DNA of 64,000 bases from JALYGJ01 sp036558545 (GTDB lineage Bacteria; Chloroflexota; Limnocylindria; Limnocylindrales; CSP1-4). Positions 23,783 through 31,316 of this stretch are shown one piece after another (the stretch's first letter is position 1; each line of letters begins with the position of its first letter). The notes beneath the pieces were generated by a model. The model did no database searches and was not told where the DNA came from. It saw only the letters and a list, made by a program, of their open reading frames with translations. The translations under genes were made by a program, and so were the position numbers. The stretch covers positions 1 to 64,000 of the forward strand of contig DATBFJ010000101.1 in the NCBI GenBank assembly GCA_036558545.1. Reading direction: 5' to 3'.

Positions 23783-24493
23783 CTAAATGGCGGCGGTCGC
23801 TCGCCCCATCAGAAAGAAGCGTGGAGTTTGCTCAACGCTGGCCTCTGTGAAGCCGGCAGCAGTCAAGGCCGTCTCCATCTCCGCGGGCGTCCAGAAGATT
23901 TTGGTGATCGTGAACTCCCGGCCGTCGTTGAGGCGGCGCCTGGACAGGTCGTCCGAGGGAGTCGGGTGGTCTGTGGCGCTCGACTCGGGGTCGAGACGCG
24001 AATCGATGAAGGCGAGCGTGCCGCCAGGCTTGAGCCACGCCCTGCAGATGGCCAGAAACTCCCCGAGTCGAGCGCGCGGCACGTGACTCAGCCAGAAACC
24101 CATGAACAGACCGTCAACCGCGCGATCCGGCCATGCCCAAGCGTCCCGGACCTCAACGACGGCGGTCAGTCCAGCACCGGCGAGTCTGTCCCGTGCGATC
24201 GCAAGGGGCGCCGGATTGGCGTCGTAGATCGTCAGCTCGCCGCGTCGAGCGAGCAGTGGCGACCACCAGCCCGTGCCCGCGGCGAGCTCGACGATGCTGC
24301 CGTGAAGCGGCAGCGACCCAATCCACGCGGCAGCACCTGCAAGCTCGGCAGTCCAGGCCGCGTCGGCGTCCGGGCCATGCGAGTAACGCCCGCGGCGCAG
24401 ATACCAGTCGTCGTATTCGTCGGCGCGCGCCGCGTAGTAATCCCGTAGCGCCGTGTCGCTGGATGTCGTCTCGTCGGCGCGCTCAGGCGGCAT
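23783..24493 (-). CDS. SAM-dependent methyltransferase (paralogue A)
   Basis: 236 residues. The Rossmann methyltransferase motif I is IVELAAGTGWWSPLLA, with LTIYDANPAPLAIAR (motif II acidic residue), FMGFWLSHVPRARLGEF and LKPGGTLAFIDSR. It begins with RDYYAARADEYDDWY, shared almost word for word with the product of the gene two positions upstream, so the two are paralogues. The substrate is unknown. It overlaps the serine hydrolase gene by 11 bp and precedes proC by 10 bp. Confidence 0.9.
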   Translation of the reverse strand: MPPERADETTSSDTALRDYYAARADEYDDWYLRRGRYSHGPDADAAWTAELAGAAAWIGSLPLHGSIVELAAGTGWWSPLLARRGELTIYDANPAPLAIARDRLAGAGLTAVVEVRDAWAWPDRAVDGLFMGFWLSHVPRARLGEFLAICRAWLKPGGTLAFIDSRLDPESSATDHPTPSDDLSRRRLNDGREFTITKIFWTPAEMETALTAAGFTEASVEQTPRFFLMGRATAAI

Positions 24494-25382
24494 AGCGCGC
24501 GAGCACCTCGTCGACGAGCAGCCGATCGGTCAGGTCGTGCGGTCTCGGCACATTGAAGTTTTTGCTCGTGATCACCGCAACGAGCTCCAGATCCGGAAAC
24601 ACGTGCACACGATTGCCGCCCATGCCGCTCATGTAGTACGAGTCGTGTCCGCCAAACGAGCGGAGCCACCAGAGATAGCCGTATTGGGTTCGCTCATCAA
24701 TTCGTGCGTGGGCACGCGTCGACTCGCTGATCCATGAACTGGCAACGGCTCCGCGACCACCTTCGAGGTAGAGCATGCCGAGGTTCAGCCAGGCGCGGCT
24801 GGTAAGCATCAGGCCACCGGCCGCCGAATCTTCGTCGCGCGGTGTCCGCGGCCATCGATAACGCTCAACGCCCACGACCGGAAAGAGCCTGCGTTCTGCG
24901 TACCGCGACAGCCGCTCTCCGATCGTCGCGGCCAGCGCGACTCCAAGGAGCAGCACGCCCGCGGTGCAATAGCTGAAACCGACTCGATCGCGCACTGGAA
25001 GATCGAGCGCAAATTGAGCCCAGTCCCGGGACGGGTACATCAGATCTTCGTTTCCGGGAGACATCTCATCCCAGTCGTTGCAATCCAGCGCGGAGCTCAT
25101 CGTCAGCAACTGTTCGATGGTGATCGGCGCCTTGGCCGGGTCGATGGAGCGATCCGTCAGAAGGTCGCCCAACGAAACGTCGACACCACCGATCAAACCG
25201 TCGGCGATCGCGATGCCGACGAGCATGCCGAGGACGGTCTTGGCACACGACCGGGTGCTGTGCAGCGTGTCGAGGTCGCCTTCGAGATATTGCTCGTGAA
25301 CGATCTCGCCGTGTCGACTCACCACGACGCTCGTGATTGCTCCGAATTCATGGAGGTCCATGGATGCGCCGTGGCCGGTCAT
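24483..25382 (-). CDS. Beta-lactamase/class C-like serine hydrolase
   Basis: 299 residues without a signal peptide. The nucleophile motif S-x-x-K appears as SCAK in HSTRSCAKTVLGML. The second motif is YCTA in place of the usual YxN, and the third region is HDSYYMSGMGGNRV-like, without a clear KTG/HxG. Sequences such as TIEQLLTMSSALD and AAGGLMLTSRAWLNLGMLYL are typical of the beta-lactamase/EstB family. It may be an esterase or peptidase. The gene overlaps its neighbours by 4 and 11 bp and sits between two paralogous methyltransferase genes. Confidence 0.85.
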   Translation of the reverse strand: MTGHGASMDLHEFGAITSVVVSRHGEIVHEQYLEGDLDTLHSTRSCAKTVLGMLVGIAIADGLIGGVDVSLGDLLTDRSIDPAKAPITIEQLLTMSSALDCNDWDEMSPGNEDLMYPSRDWAQFALDLPVRDRVGFSYCTAGVLLLGVALAATIGERLSRYAERRLFPVVGVERYRWPRTPRDEDSAAGGLMLTSRAWLNLGMLYLEGGRGAVASSWISESTRAHARIDERTQYGYLWWLRSFGGHDSYYMSGMGGNRVHVFPDLELVAVITSKNFNVPRPHDLTDRLLVDEVLARYAA

Positions 25383-26278
25383 GCCGTTGCCCTGCCAAGG
25401 ACGAAGAACCGCGATGTCGTGGTGACTTCCGCACGTGCGAAGCCCGCGTCCAGCAAAGCGGCCCGGAGCTCGTCGGGCTCGTAAAAGACCTTGATGATCG
25501 AGAACTTGCGCCCATCGTTCAGCTCACGTGGCTGGTGTTCGTCAATCGTCTCGTCGTAGTCGGGACTACCCGCCTCGTCGACGAACGCAAAGAGGCCACC
25601 TGGCTTCAGCCATCGGTGCACGATCGCCAGGAATTCGGGCAGGCGCCGGCGACGGACGTGGCTCAGCCATGCACCGCAGAACACCGCATCGACTTGGCGA
25701 TCAGGCTCAGCCCAGGCGTCGCGGATGTGGATGTGGGCGCGCATGCCATGGGCGATCAGCTTCTTGCGCGCGACGTCGAGGACTTCTTCGGAGACGTCGT
25801 AAATCCATAGCTGGCCCTTTGAGGCAAGAAGCGTCGACCACCAGCCCGTACCCGCCGCGAGCTCGACGATCTCGCCACTGATCGGCAAGGAATCGAGCCA
25901 CAGCGTGGCAGCGTCCAGATCAGCCTGGAATACGGCCCGCTCGAGCGGGGGCCGCCATTCGGCGCCGTAGAACTCGTCGTATTCCGGAGCTCGAGCCGCG
26001 TAGTAATCGCGCAGTGCCGCGTTCTCTTCTGAGTTGTGCCTGGCTGCCTGCGAGCGAGATTGCATCCCGTCTCTCAATCGGTAGCGCAGGAACTCGTTGT
26101 CCTGGGCCTTGCCAACGCACGATGAGCACAGCTGAGCCCATCCCTCCAGGTCGTCGGCCGTGCGCGTGGTGTATGGCCGACCACACCACAGGCAATTGAA
26201 CGAAGCGTGAAATCCCGACTCCGACGCGGCCGTCAATCGAGGGCGATCAGCCAAACGCCGCCACCTTGAAGAATGCAT
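25379..26278 (-). CDS. Methyltransferase with N-terminal zinc finger (paralogue B)
   Basis: 299 residues from ATG 26278; TTG 26236 is an alternative that avoids the 32-bp overlap with the gene upstream. A treble-clef-like finger FNCLWCGRPYTT...LCSSCVGKAQ (CxxC, CxxC) comes first. A class I methyltransferase follows: DYYAARAPEYDEFY, IVELAAGTGWWSTLLA, LWIYDVSEEVLDVA, CGAWLSHVRRRRLPEF, LKPGGLFAFVDEA. The catalytic part is a clear paralogue of the gene at 23783-24493. The finger may bind the substrate protein or nucleic acid. Substrate unknown. Confidence 0.87.
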   Translation of the reverse strand: MHSSRWRRLADRPRLTAASESGFHASFNCLWCGRPYTTRTADDLEGWAQLCSSCVGKAQDNEFLRYRLRDGMQSRSQAARHNSEENAALRDYYAARAPEYDEFYGAEWRPPLERAVFQADLDAATLWLDSLPISGEIVELAAGTGWWSTLLASKGQLWIYDVSEEVLDVARKKLIAHGMRAHIHIRDAWAEPDRQVDAVFCGAWLSHVRRRRLPEFLAIVHRWLKPGGLFAFVDEAGSPDYDETIDEHQPRELNDGRKFSIIKVFYEPDELRAALLDAGFARAEVTTTSRFFVLGRATA

Positions 26279-27188
26279 CCTCCGGGACCTCGTCGGTGAA
26301 GGTGCCCGGGTCGAAGATCTCCGCCAGAAGGGCAATGCCGTCGACGACGCGCGGTCCGGGCCGGCTGAAGTAGGACGATCCGTCAACAGCGTAGATCTCG
26401 CCCTCGCTCAGCGCGGCCATTTGGTCAAGCCAGGCAGGACGGTTGGCCGCACCTGAGTGCCACTCGTCGACAGTTCGATGGGCGTCAAATCCGCACGGCA
26501 TCAGGATGAGCACCTCTGGTTCCACATCTCGAACGCTCTGCCAGCTCGTCTCCACGGCCGGCTCGCCGGGGGTGCCGAGCAGGTCCCATCCACCCGCCCG
26601 GCGGACCTGCTCTGGAACCCAATGGCCCGCCGCGAAGGGCGGGTCGAGCCATTCGAGTGATACGACCCTTCGCGGCGGCATGCCGGCCAGGCGGCGCTCG
26701 AGGACGCGATTCTCGATGCGCGCCAACCGCTCGCGCAGCAGCTCGATCAGGCCGACTGCCTCATCCTCTGCCTCAGCGTAAGCACCCACGGTCGAGATCG
26801 AGTTGAAAATGCCCTCAATGCTCGTCGGCTCGAGGCTGATGATCTGTGAGTCCGTTCCGGCCAGCTTCACGGCCTGAGCGACGTCGCGGTACGAGACCGC
26901 GCAGACGTCGCATAGTTCCTGGGTCAGGATGAGGTCCGGGTCGGCCTTCGCCAGCGCCTCGACATCGAGTCGGTAGATCGACTCGCCGCCCTGGACTGAC
27001 GCGGCAACCCTGTCGTTGATCTGGCGGCTCGTAGCCGTGGCGACCGCGCCGACATCCGAGGTCATCGCGGGAATATCGGCTGCCTCAGGTGGGTAGTCGC
27101 ATTCATGGGTTCGGCCAACGATCTCGTCGCCCAGACCCAGTGCGAAGCAGATCTCCGTCGCCGACGGCAGAAGGGACACTATGCGCAC
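26247..27188 (-). CDS. BtuF-like (cobalamin/Fe3+-siderophore) binding-fold protein without signal peptide
   Basis: 313 residues with GTG start. The N-terminus RIVSLLPSATEICFALGLGD followed by IVGRTHECDYP is the type III solute-binding (BtuF/FhuD) fold, which continues DPDLILTQELCDVCAVSY, VVSLEWLDPPFAAGHWVPE and SYFSRPGPRVVDGIALLAE. The chain begins directly with the first beta-strand: there is no signal peptide or lipobox, and no permease or ATPase gene follows. It is therefore probably cytoplasmic, as in the family annotated cobalamin-binding protein. It heads a six-gene operon. Confidence 0.85.
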   Translation of the reverse strand: MRIVSLLPSATEICFALGLGDEIVGRTHECDYPPEAADIPAMTSDVGAVATATSRQINDRVAASVQGGESIYRLDVEALAKADPDLILTQELCDVCAVSYRDVAQAVKLAGTDSQIISLEPTSIEGIFNSISTVGAYAEAEDEAVGLIELLRERLARIENRVLERRLAGMPPRRVVSLEWLDPPFAAGHWVPEQVRRAGGWDLLGTPGEPAVETSWQSVRDVEPEVLILMPCGFDAHRTVDEWHSGAANRPAWLDQMAALSEGEIYAVDGSSYFSRPGPRVVDGIALLAEIFDPGTFTDEVPEDAFFKVAAFG

Positions 27189-27191
27189 GAC

Positions 27192-27220
27192 AGGCAGGAT
27201 AGGCCGTTACGGCCTTGCCT
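27192..27220. promoter_or_regulatory. Inverted repeat in a divergent promoter
   Basis: AGGCCGT-T-ACGGCCT (27201-27215) is a perfect 15-bp palindrome, flanked by a further AGGCA/TGCCT pair (27192-27196, 27216-27220). It sits between the divergent solute-binding-like and ABC ATPase genes, 33 bp from the latter's start. A shared operator or a 5'-UTR hairpin are both possible. Confidence 0.45.
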
Positions 27221-27248
27221 CCTCGCGGATGTTCGATAGGCTCACCTT

Positions 27249-28199
27249 GTGACAACGCAGGCTGGCGGAACCGGCGGCGGCAAGGCCGTCGTGGTCGATG
27301 GGGTGTGGAAGCGCTTCGGCACGACCGACGTGGTGGCCGATCTCTCGTTCGACGTGGGGCCGAAGGAGATCCTGGGCTTTCTCGGGCCGAACGGTGCCGG
27401 CAAGACAACGACGATGCGCATGATCCTTGACATCATCCGGCCCGACTCAGGGACGATCCGGGTCTTTGACCAGCCGTCAGGAGTGGAGCACCAGGCGCGC
27501 ATCGGCTACCTTCCTGAAGACCGCGGGCTGTACCGAGATGTGCCGGTTGTCGACACTCTGGCCTACTTCGGCGCGCTGCGCGGGTTGCCTCTGGCAGAGT
27601 CGAAAAAGCGGGCCACGAAGTTGCTGACCGACGTCGGATTGGGCGATTCGCTCACGAAGAAGGGCGCCGAGCTATCGCGGGGCATGCACCAGAAGGCCCA
27701 GCTGGTCGCCACGATCATCAACGAGCCAGACCTCTTGATCGTCGACGAGCCTTTCTCCGGGCTCGATCCGGTGAATGCCCAGATGCTCAAGGAACTGCTC
27801 CTGGCTCAGCGGGACCGTGGTGCTGCCGTGATCATGAGCACGCATGACATGGAGGACGCCCAGGTCCTGTGCGATCGGATCGTGTTGATCGACAAGGGTC
27901 GCAGGTTGCTCTACGGCGCGGTCGGCGACGTCCGGCGCGCGTTCAGTGACGGCGCAGTTGAGGTCCAAGGCTCGGACTTGCCGCTCGATACGACGGCACT
28001 GCCCGCGGCCAGTCACGCGACTGCATACGATGGCTCGGTCCGCTACCTGTTGCGCGACGGTCAGACTGCCCAGGATCTTTTCCGCGAGCTGGCCGCGACT
28101 CCGGCGGTCGTCGAGCGCTTCGCCGTCGAGGCACCCAATCTGGCCGAGATATTCGTCCGCGCGGTGGCGGGCGACGAGCGCGCGGAGCGCGTGGCATGA
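27249..28199 (+). CDS. ABC-2 exporter ATP-binding protein (NatA-like)
   Basis: 316 residues with GTG start. Walker A GPNGAGKTTT, Q-loop region near GYLPEDRGLY, signature LSRGMHQKAQL (a variant of LSGGQ), Walker B LLIVDEPFSGLDP and H-switch STHDMEDA are all present. The YLPEDRGLY motif and the roughly 80-residue C-terminal extension are typical of NatA-type sodium or drug efflux ATPases. Its stop overlaps the permease start (ATGA). Probable role: energising export of Na+ or a hydrophobic compound. Confidence 0.93.
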   Translation: MTTQAGGTGGGKAVVVDGVWKRFGTTDVVADLSFDVGPKEILGFLGPNGAGKTTTMRMILDIIRPDSGTIRVFDQPSGVEHQARIGYLPEDRGLYRDVPVVDTLAYFGALRGLPLAESKKRATKLLTDVGLGDSLTKKGAELSRGMHQKAQLVATIINEPDLLIVDEPFSGLDPVNAQMLKELLLAQRDRGAAVIMSTHDMEDAQVLCDRIVLIDKGRRLLYGAVGDVRRAFSDGAVEVQGSDLPLDTTALPAASHATAYDGSVRYLLRDGQTAQDLFRELAATPAVVERFAVEAPNLAEIFVRAVAGDERAERVA

Positions 28200-29437
28200 C
28201 CTCGGATTTCGCGCGCTTGGTCGCCCTCGTCGCCCGGCGCGACTACCTGCGCACGGTCCGACGTCGCGGCTTCGTCGCGGGTACCCTGCTGCTCCCCCTG
28301 GCGATGGGGTTCATCTTTGCCCTCTCCGCGTTCAACTCGTCGTCATTCACCGGTGGCCAGGCAGGGCCGGTCATCGTCGTCAACCAGTCGGCAGTGCCAA
28401 TCAGCCCGGATCCGGCTCTGACTCCCGACGTGGCCGTGGTCGACCTCGCCGCGGCGGATCGTCGCCTGGCCGCGGGCGAAATCCCGGATTACTTCATCGT
28501 TCCTGCCACCTGGCCGAACCGACCAGTGATCACCGTGGTCTCGCCCGCGCAACCCGCAGGAGGACGCGCGCAGGTGCAGCTGACCCGTCGGCTGGCGGCA
28601 CAGTCGGAGATGGACCTGTTGCTGCGAACGTCGCTGGTGCGAGCGTCGGGAGTGCCCGATACGGTCCTCGCGCAGCTGATCACGCCCGTGCAGTACATCG
28701 ACGCGGGCGCGAATGGCGGTCAGTCGTCTGACGCGGCCATCCTCAGCTCCTTCCTCGTTCCCTATGCGTTCACGCTCATCTTCATGCTCAGCATCTTCAT
28801 CACGAGCGGGTACCTGCTGCAGTCAGTGACCGAGGAGAAGGAGAACCGCGTCGTCGAGATCCTGTTGAGCTCGATACCGGCACTGCCGCTGATGGCGGGC
28901 AAGGTCCTCGGCCTTGGAGCGGCTGGTCTTACACAGGTTGCGATCTGGGTCGGCACTGCCCTTGTCGCCCTGCCGCTGCTCAACAACCAGTTCCAGCTGA
29001 CGATCCAAATCTCGCCACTGACGCTGCTGCTGGCGGTCGTTTTCTTCGCACTCGGCTACATGTCGTACGGCGCGATCTACGCGGCCGTCGGTGCGCTTGC
29101 TCCGGGCGCACGGGAGGCACAGCAGTACGCGAGCGTCTTCGGTGTGATTGCGGTCGTTCCGATCGTGCTGTTGCCGGCATTCCTGAGCGATCCGAACGCA
29201 CCGATGGTGCTGCTGCTGTGCGTGCTGCCGCTGACGGCACCGGCTGCCATGTTGGCAGTGCTCGCGTCTTCCACCGCCGTTCCGTGGGCGCTGGTCGTGG
29301 TGTCACTCGCCGCGCAGATCGTGTTTGTCGCGCTCGCCACAGTGGGCACCAGTCGCATCTTCCGCGCGACTCTGCTGCTCTACGGAGTGCGGCCCAGCCT
29401 GCGTCGAATTGCCGGTGCGATGTTCGCCCGCTCCTAG
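28196..29437 (+). CDS. ABC-2 type permease (NatB-like)
   Basis: 413 residues. A first helix near the N-terminus (TLLLPLAMGFIFALSAF) leads into a large extracytoplasmic domain (about 45-185), followed by five to six helices from VPYAFTLIFMLSIFITSGYLL onward. Between them lies SVTEEKENRVVEILLSSIP, the diagnostic NatB/YhaP coupling loop. It pairs with the upstream ATPase. Substrate not determinable; sodium extrusion is the best-known family role. Confidence 0.9.
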   Translation: MTSDFARLVALVARRDYLRTVRRRGFVAGTLLLPLAMGFIFALSAFNSSSFTGGQAGPVIVVNQSAVPISPDPALTPDVAVVDLAAADRRLAAGEIPDYFIVPATWPNRPVITVVSPAQPAGGRAQVQLTRRLAAQSEMDLLLRTSLVRASGVPDTVLAQLITPVQYIDAGANGGQSSDAAILSSFLVPYAFTLIFMLSIFITSGYLLQSVTEEKENRVVEILLSSIPALPLMAGKVLGLGAAGLTQVAIWVGTALVALPLLNNQFQLTIQISPLTLLLAVVFFALGYMSYGAIYAAVGALAPGAREAQQYASVFGVIAVVPIVLLPAFLSDPNAPMVLLLCVLPLTAPAAMLAVLASSTAVPWALVVVSLAAQIVFVALATVGTSRIFRATLLLYGVRPSLRRIAGAMFARS

Positions 29438-29442
29438 CGGGC
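29426..29442. terminator. Small hairpin between convergent genes
   Basis: GCCCGC-TCCTA-GCGGGC, a perfect 6-bp stem that includes the permease stop codon. It lies between the ABC operon and the convergent ferredoxin gene and may be a weak bidirectional terminator. Confidence 0.35.
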
Positions 29443-29462
29443 TGGAATCCAGTGACGGAAGG

Positions 29463-29753
29463 TCAGCCGGGCGCCTTCCACTCGTCGATTGTCGCCCTCG
29501 CAGAGTCTTTGTCCTTGAACCAACGCGCGTTGAGTTCTGTGTATTGGGCCCACTCGGACGGCAGTGAGTCTTCGGGGTAGATGGCGTTGACCGGGCACTC
29601 GGGTTCGCATGCACCACAGTCGATGCACTCGTCAGGATCGATGAACAGCATGCGATCGGTGCCGGAGTCGAAGTGGATGCAATCCACGGGGCATACCGCG
29701 ACGCACGATTGATCGATGACGTCGATGCACGGTTCGGCGATCACGTACGTCAT
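29463..29753 (-). CDS. fdxA: 7Fe ferredoxin (3Fe-4S/4Fe-4S)
   Basis: 96 residues. Eight cysteines: C9, C17, C21 and C25 (SCVAVCPVDC) and C43, C46, C49 and C53 (CIDCGACEPEC). The long C9-x7-C17 spacing is that of Azotobacter-type seven-iron ferredoxins. A C-terminal 40-residue tail (WAQYTELNARWFKDKD) is also typical of FdxA. It could be the electron carrier for KorAB (46-49 kb) or for the flavin reductase gene nearby. Single-gene transcript. Confidence 0.93.
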   Translation of the reverse strand: MTYVIAEPCIDVIDQSCVAVCPVDCIHFDSGTDRMLFIDPDECIDCGACEPECPVNAIYPEDSLPSEWAQYTELNARWFKDKDSARATIDEWKAPG

Positions 29754-29811
29754 CTACGGTTCTCTCCTGGTAATCACGGTTGGTCTAAGCCTAAATGGCC
29801 GGAGGGCAATC

Positions 29812-30399
29812 TTAGCGATCTTCCGGCGTGACCAGCACAACGTCTGCTGCCATGCCCTGCTCGAGGTGGCCGGGCAGGTGGCACAGCATCTGAAGCGTAC
29901 CCATGTCTGGCACGTGATACAGCACGCTGGTCGATCCACCTGATGCGAGCAGGATGCGCAGGCCGCCTACGCCCGGGTCGACGGTTGCGGGAGGCGTCGT
30001 CGCGAACGGCGCCGGAGGAGTGTTTACCGCGTCCTCCTCTGCCCAGGCGTCCTGGACAGTGGCATCTCCGAGCACAAGCTCGTGCTCGACCATGCCGCCG
30101 TTGAACACGTTGAGCCGAATGGTCTCACCCGGATACAGGTACAGCGGCGTTGGGTCGAAGTGGTAGTCGCGCATGATCACGTTGACGTCGCGCGGCGCCG
30201 CATCCGTGCCGGGCCGTTGGCTGGCCGGCGGCGTGGGTGTCGGCGTGCCGGCCAGCGCGGCGCCAAGCAATACAAGGCCCAGCGCGAGCGCCGCGCCGAC
30301 TATCAGGACAACGACCGGTCCGCGTGAGATGCGTCGCGCGCTGTTGTCTGTCCGACTGTCGGTCGAAGCGCGCGGCTCTTGTGGCGACGTGTCAGGCAC
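29812..30399 (-). CDS. Membrane-anchored cupredoxin
   Basis: 195 residues with GTG start. An N-terminal uncleaved anchor (about 28-50) and a Thr/Pro linker precede a cupredoxin beta-barrel. Likely type 1 copper ligands are H106 (VEHELVLG), C173, H178 and M183 (CHLPGHLEQGM). Such proteins carry electrons outside the membrane or bind copper for oxidases. The gene follows a 56-codon membrane protein gene by 14 bp, so the two form an operon. Confidence 0.87.
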   Translation of the reverse strand: MPDTSPQEPRASTDSRTDNSARRISRGPVVVLIVGAALALGLVLLGAALAGTPTPTPPASQRPGTDAAPRDVNVIMRDYHFDPTPLYLYPGETIRLNVFNGGMVEHELVLGDATVQDAWAEEDAVNTPPAPFATTPPATVDPGVGGLRILLASGGSTSVLYHVPDMGTLQMLCHLPGHLEQGMAADVVLVTPEDR

Positions 30400-30413
30400 C
30401 CCGCCAATCTAGG

Positions 30414-30584
30414 TCATGTCCAGCGAAACGGGTTTGGTTCACCAACCTGGATTGACGTCGCGACGGCGTCCTGGGCGCCGAATGCGCACAGGGCGATCAA
30501 GGCGATCAGCAACAGCAGGCCGGTGCCGCCCATGAGGACGACGGACAGGCTTGGCAGGAAGCGGGGCAACGATGCGGCGCGCAT
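30414..30584 (-). CDS. 56-residue membrane protein upstream of the cupredoxin
   Basis: Too short for standard gene calling. ATG 30584 follows GGAG at good distance. The product has a basic leader (MRAASLPRFLPSL), one long hydrophobic helix (SVVLMGGTGLLLLIALIALC) and a short polar tail, and stops 14 bp before the cupredoxin start. A single-pass membrane partner or accessory subunit of the cupredoxin is plausible. No family recognised; support is the ribosome site, topology and operon spacing. Confidence 0.55.
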   Translation of the reverse strand: MRAASLPRFLPSLSVVLMGGTGLLLLIALIALCAFGAQDAVATSIQVGEPNPFRWT

Positions 30585-30663
30585 GGCTCTCCATTCACTT
30601 CACCTACTCGACGGGAGCCGATCGAACGGCGGCAGCCGGGATCGGTGCGCGAGAGGTTAGAAA

Positions 30664-30707
30664 CGGACAGTTATCGCGCGCTTAGCGCTGGCTTATCGCT
30701 CGCTTAT
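30664..30707. repeat. Four tandem 11-bp repeats (possible activator-binding array)
   Basis: On the plus strand four consecutive 11-mers read CGGACAGTTAT, CGCGCGCTTAG, CGCTGGCTTAT and CGCTCGCTTAT; consensus CGCnnGCTTAT, with the first copy most diverged. An 11-bp period places every copy on the same DNA face. The array lies 80-123 bp upstream of the 56-codon membrane protein gene and just downstream of the zinc-ribbon gene. Confidence 0.6.
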
Positions 30708-30735
30708 TTCTTTCGTGGAAAATGCCCGCGTCGTC

Positions 30736-31170
30736 CTAGCGGCGGCTCTCGAAGCAGTCGCTGCAGTAGACGGGCTTTGAGCCCGACGGCCGGAAGGGCA
30801 CGCTCGCGGTCTTGCCGCAGTTGGCGCACGTCGCCTCGAACATCTCGCGCGGCCGTCGCTCCGAATAGCCGGATGAATAGCCACCAGCCGAGTAACCGCC
30901 GCTTGACGAGTAGCCAGACGTGGCGTACGAGCTCGAGTAGTCACCCGAGCCGTAGCTGCCGCCGCCGTAGCCACCATTGCCGTAGCTGTCGCCGCGCGGT
31001 GCGCCATCGGCGGAACCGCGGTTGCGCTGGGCCTTGCGAATCTGTCGGCAAGATGAGCAGCGCTTTGGTGACTCCGTGAAGCCGCGCTGCGCGTAAAACT
31101 CTTGCTCGCCTGCCGTGAAATTGAACTCCTGGCCGCAATCGACGCAGGTAATGGACCGATCCGTATACAC
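30736..31170 (-). CDS. Double zinc-ribbon protein with Ser/Gly/Tyr-rich low-complexity linker
   Basis: 144 residues with GTG start. The N-terminal zinc ribbon (ITCVDCGQEFNFTAGEQEF ... KRCSSCRQIRK) matches the probable zinc-ribbon family often seen before cold-shock-like proteins. The C-terminal ribbon is TCANCGKTASVPFRPSG with a second pair YCSDC. Between them (about 60-105) is a repetitive Gly/Ser/Tyr tract rich in GGY, SSGY and SYG units. That composition resembles self-associating low-complexity domains of RNA-binding proteins. Function unknown; nucleic-acid association is plausible. Confidence 0.85.
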   Translation of the reverse strand: MYTDRSITCVDCGQEFNFTAGEQEFYAQRGFTESPKRCSSCRQIRKAQRNRGSADGAPRGDSYGNGGYGGGSYGSGDYSSSYATSGYSSSGGYSAGGYSSGYSERRPREMFEATCANCGKTASVPFRPSGSKPVYCSDCFESRR

Positions 31171-31316
31171 CTGGAACAGAAACCTCCCTCTCCCTCGGAA
31201 AACCGCGGCGAATATATCTACGCTGCGGCCAGAGTCAATCTCCCTGTGAAAATCATGCGAAATCTGGCTCGAATGGATTGGCGCGCGGAGCGCGGCTGCG
31301 TAACCTTGAGGGCGAG

